A stretch of DNA of 64,000 nucleotides from Sipunculus nudus (lineage: Eukaryota; Annelida; Sipuncula; Golfingiida; Sipunculidae), in contig CM049322.1 of assembly GCA_026874595.1 (NCBI GenBank), forward strand, positions 24,029,400 to 24,093,399. The letters run 5' to 3'. Numbering within the stretch: position 1 is the first letter of the stretch; the number at the start of each line of letters is the position of its first letter. Shown here piece by piece: positions 60,671 to 64,000 of this stretch. A program made the position numbers and the translations under genes. The notes under the pieces were generated by a model. It searched no databases, was not told the DNA's origin, and was given only the letters and a program-made list of their open reading frames with translations.

Positions 60671-61019
60671 TTTGATAAACATTGCTTCCTTTTTCCCGCT
60701 TGTAGCGGCACGTGTTTAGGTTTGTACAAGGGGAAGTGAGAACACAGATCAGTTTCCGGTCATCGTCTGTGTAAGAGAATCGCGCACAGTCACGATGGGC
60801 GGCACACAGGAGGGCGCACTCCGAGTAATCGTCTACTTGTTTTGCTGTCAGCACGTGAACCTTGACGTATTCCACATCACTAGGCAGACGCTGGTAAATG
60901 GCACCTGATGTCTGAGACAGTGTGGCCACTACAGGTCCACAGGCGGCGACGTATACAAGTATCGTCTCAATCAACACCATGCTGACCAATTGTCTGACGG
61001 TGGGTTTATAGATAAACAT
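60671..61019 (-). CDS. Exon 1 of a secreted PAN/Apple-like domain protein (candidate 4-exon gene)
   Basis: The frame opens at an ATG at 61019 and has a second ATG at 60980. The second is followed directly by a hydrophobic stretch (MVLIETILVYVAACGPVVA) that reads as a signal peptide, so translation may begin at residue 14. Residues about 65-110 look like a PAN/Apple module: ECALLCAAHRDCARFSY, then a further Cys-Val-Leu and a Cys-x6-Cys pair. Known PAN modules are disulphide-rich ligand-binding domains of secreted or surface proteins. The open frame itself runs on to a TAA at 60657. I end the exon at an AAA|GTCAGT donor (60671/60670), because that gives phase 1 and joins in frame to the two downstream 114-bp exons. 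The C at donor position +3 is unusual, so a single-exon 120-residue protein remains possible. Ligand and tissue are unknown. Confidence 0.65.
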
Positions 61020-61786
61020 ACGGATGCCGATCTACACTCCTAAACGCCGTGTCCGGCCCAACCATTCAAATCATTACTACTATCATTAACATTGTATTCA
61101 ACTTACATTCTCGTCCTGTATGACTAAAAGTGTAAAACGGATCTGTTTGAAGCCAGCTTTGTACATTAGATTAAAGCCTGAATTCTATTGTGTCCCAAAT
61201 ATAAAACACTTTTCTATTAAACTTATTCCTTCCAGTTTTACAGAATTAAGCTGCTGATTGTAGAGATGGGACCATGACATTATTGATATTTTAATGCCAT
61301 TACAGAAAAGATGATCAGTGGGCGGCGCACGATGCCCTGCTAATGTAGTTATTTAAATGTGGACCGAGTTGTGAATACGCGGCATTTAATATAGAGGGAT
61401 CAAACAATGATCATGAGAAGAAATACAAACATTTATGATATATAATAACAGATAACACGACAATCTATACGTGTGATGAACGGTTGCCTGAGTAAAGCAG
61501 GAAGTCTTTTTATTCTAATTATATTTGAAATGAATTCCAGTTTAAGTTGCCAGATACGCTGATTTAAATATCTTTTACCGTGCGCACCGTGAGCCAATAA
61601 ACTACCCTTTCACAATATTTCAATGAAATTCATTCAATATGTTGAGACACATATTACAGAAAAAAAGTGAAAATAGAAGATAATATAGGAATTGAAAAGC
61701 GAGAAGGCGCATCTAGTTGACAAAGCAACCATTGTTCAGGCTTGTCAGTCGTGTGAGAGTGCCTCAGCATGATAAACATTGATATG
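61020..61786. other. Upstream region of the PAN-domain gene
   Basis: No gene. This should hold the promoter of the minus-strand gene; no convincing core element was identified. Confidence 0.4.
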
Positions 61787-62568
61787 ACATATATGCAAAG
61801 CAACAGTAGTCTGTGTTAGTACCAATTTAAATTACTTAATCACAAACTATACAGCGTATATACGTTACATATATGCAAAGCAACAGTAGTCTGTGTTAGT
61901 ACCAATTTAAATGACTTAATCACAAACTATACAGCGTATACGTTACATATATGCAAAGCAACAGTAGTCTGTGTTAGTACCAATTTAAATGACTTAATCA
62001 CAAACTATACAGCGTATACGTTACATATATGCAAAGCAACAGTAGTCTGTGTTAGTACCAATTTAAATGACTTAATCACAAACTATACAGCGTATACGTT
62101 ACATATATGCAAAGCAACAGTAGTCTGTGTTAGTACCAATTCAAATGACTTAATCACAAACTATACAGCGTATACGTTACATATATGCAAAGCAACAGTA
62201 GTCTGTTTAGAACCAATTTAAATGACTTAATCACATACTATACAGCGTATACGTTACATATATGCAAAGCAACAGTAGTCTGTGTTAGTACCAATTTAAA
62301 TGACTTAATCACAAACTATACAGCGTATACGTTACATATATGCAAAGCAACAGTAGTCTGTGTTAGTACCAATTTAAATGACTTAATCACAAACTATACA
62401 GCGTATACGTTACATATATGCAAAGCAACAGTAGTCTGTGTTAGTACCAATTTAAATGACTTAATCACAAACTATACAGCGTATACATTACATTTATGCA
62501 AAGCAACAGTAGTCTGTGTTAGTACCAATTTAAATGACTTAATCACAATCTATACAGCGTATACGTTA
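61787..62568. repeat. 78-bp minisatellite, 10 units
   Basis: The unit starts acatatatgcaaagcaacag and contains tagtctgtgttagtacc and ctatacagcgtatacg. Unit starts are near 61787, 61867, 61945, 62023, 62101, 62179 and every 78 bp after that. The copies are almost identical. The open frame over the right half follows from the length being divisible by 3. Confidence 0.95.
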
Positions 62569-63235
62569 CCCAGTAGTTTACAGACTAAGGAAACGTACCG
62601 ATACTTCCAATATTACCTCTCATTAGTAATAGTTTTTCAGACAAACTTGACGATATAAGTAACGTTTTTGCCTCAGTAAAATTGATGGGTTCTTATGGGA
62701 TGTTACTTTTGTATCGGACAGTTCTGCTGTTTCGTTGTTATGATCTTATACTCGTCATCCACATTAGCCCAGACAACACGAGTCAGTATAGGCACTTATA
62801 TTGGGCGGTAAGCCTTACTTGAGTTGTGATACAAGCCAAATCGAGGAATGCATTGCAATGGTTTTCCATCATGTTGCATTCATATCATGGTAAACAGCCC
62901 ATAACATTTACATTATGCTACGAATAATGAATTAACACAAAATAATACATTTGAACTCACAACCAAAACTGAAACTCCGTCTCTATGGTGACGAATCTTT
63001 TCCTTTTTTCGCGTATACAAGTTGGCTGCATCCAGTAACCCGTGGGAGCCATGCTTGTGTTCATGCGGTCAGAAACACAACAAACATGCGGAGAGATTTA
63101 CCAATTTGCTTAATTAAAACGGAATTTTACTCGTTCATGTTATATTTAAGTGTGTATGTGTGTGTGTTGTTAGAATGTACACAAAAAAGCTACCGATTGG
63201 TCTCGTTTGTGTCAAGTGACAGTGTACTGGTATAG
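62569..63235. other. Intergenic DNA
   Basis: No domain or splice-bounded exon was recognised in the short frames here. A (TG)n stretch lies near 63150. Confidence 0.45.
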
Positions 63236-63239
63236 GCCA

Positions 63240-63900
63240 TGAGGCGTTGTCAAATACAACGGAAATGTTTACATCCTCAGAGAGCTTTAAAGTGCCTTCC
63301 TCGCTGAAGGATGTTTCCTGTTGACCTGGAGATAGATTCCTCAAATCAGACTGACGTTCAAGCGGCAGCTGACCTCGATTCAATTCGGCGGTGTTCTGAA
63401 TAACGTCCTGACTCATTCGAGGGCCAATCGGAAAATTCCGACTACATTCGAGCCGCATTCGAGCGACAAATCAAAAGGTTCCTACGTAGTTACGGCATTC
63501 CAGCTGAATTCTTTTACTATTTAAATTCTGGTATGAATTGAAGTGGGTTGCCGTTTCTGTTCTCCCTCAAATGCGATCAGAATATTTTGAATAATATTGG
63601 AATGCAGTAAGAATATTTAGAAATGCAGTCATAGTTGCAGTAAGAATAATCTTTGAATGCCGCCCGACATTTCTCCACTTCGAATGCACCTCGAAAGTTT
63701 TGAGCATGAGCAAAACATTCTGGCCGGCCAGAAGAACCGGCCTGAATGTTTGGAATGTACTCAGAATGCAGTCATGTCAGAATTTTAAGAATGCACTTCG
63801 AATATCTAGGAATATACAAAGAATTTTTCTTTCGACAGCATTCCGGCTGATTCCGCCTCTAGTGTGACGGGGGTTTAAGCTATACCTTATGTACGGAATG
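63240..63900. repeat. Interspersed repeat rich in gaatgcagt/agaatatt words
   Basis: Many variants of gaatgcagtaagaatatt and cattcgag occur on both strands, with an inverted pair around 63440 and 63830, and the segment ends in ctagtgtgacgggggttta. It looks like a decayed DNA-transposon repeat; boundaries are uncertain. Confidence 0.45.
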
Positions 63901-64000
63901 TGGGATGCGGATAAAATCGGTTATTGACTAAATAGTCAGGAGCACAGACCTGGCTAAAGGGTCGTCGTTCAACCAACCACACATCAAAGGTCTGACTTAA

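Noticed and set aside
61005-61010. TATA box for the PAN-domain gene (TATAAA on the minus strand)
   Set aside because: A start 25-30 bases downstream would fall at the second ATG, and the box lies within the open frame; probably chance in AT-rich DNA.
62185-62658. 157-residue frame over the 78-bp array
   Set aside because: Open through unit length divisible by 3; the same sequence with small indels is interrupted elsewhere in the array.

Overview
The window is nuclear DNA of an animal, most likely a marine invertebrate and probably a mollusc. The AT-rich background, the sparse exons bounded by GT/AG splice sites, the tRNA-headed SINEs, the non-LTR retrotransposon and MITE remains and the very large share of satellite DNA all point that way. 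The mollusc assignment is an inference from repeat style and a PAN-domain secreted protein; no species-specific marker was seen. There is no operon, ribosome binding site or CRISPR array.

Layout. 1-12.1 kb: interspersed repeats in several copies, many ending in shared palindromic motifs around GACCCATGGGTC or around TAGCTCAG..CTGAGCTA. 12.2-13.8 kb: a pair of palindromes with the same spacer, then a 1.24-kb Mutator-like transposon with 194-bp inverted repeats, a 9-bp target duplication and a decayed thiol-peptidase-like reading frame. 14.6-19.8 kb: a SINE, small repeats, a possible exon and a convincing minus-strand promoter with first exon. 20-31.5 kb: microsatellites, a 235/708-bp hierarchical satellite, a 51-bp minisatellite and a 52-bp array. 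31.5-34.8 kb: dispersed repeats and AT-rich sequence. 34.8-38.1 kb: about 90 copies of a 36-bp satellite. 38.4-42.1 kb: a dead LINE on the minus strand, split by a 53-bp satellite. 42.6-61.0 kb: a four-exon minus-strand gene model. 61.8-62.6 kb: a 78-bp array. 63.2-63.9 kb: an interspersed repeat.

The best gene candidate runs on the minus strand from 61,019 to 42,634. Exon 1 encodes a signal peptide and PAN/Apple-like domain, exons 2 and 3 are paralogous 114-bp phase-1 exons, and exon 4 encodes a C-terminal domain and stop. All junctions fit phase 1, giving about 307 residues. Intron 1 is about 10.4 kb and consists mainly of a 47-bp satellite, itself invaded by a 2.4-kb foldback transposon. 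The weak point is the exon 1 donor.

I did not find a clear new multi-gene system. The most interesting observations are the duplicated exon pair in satellite-filled introns, the foldback element whose internal repeats each carry a palindrome, the peptidase relic in the Mutator-like element, the twin palindromes with one spacer, and the E2F/CCAAT/CRE promoter. Most long open frames in the window are multiples-of-three satellites and not genes.
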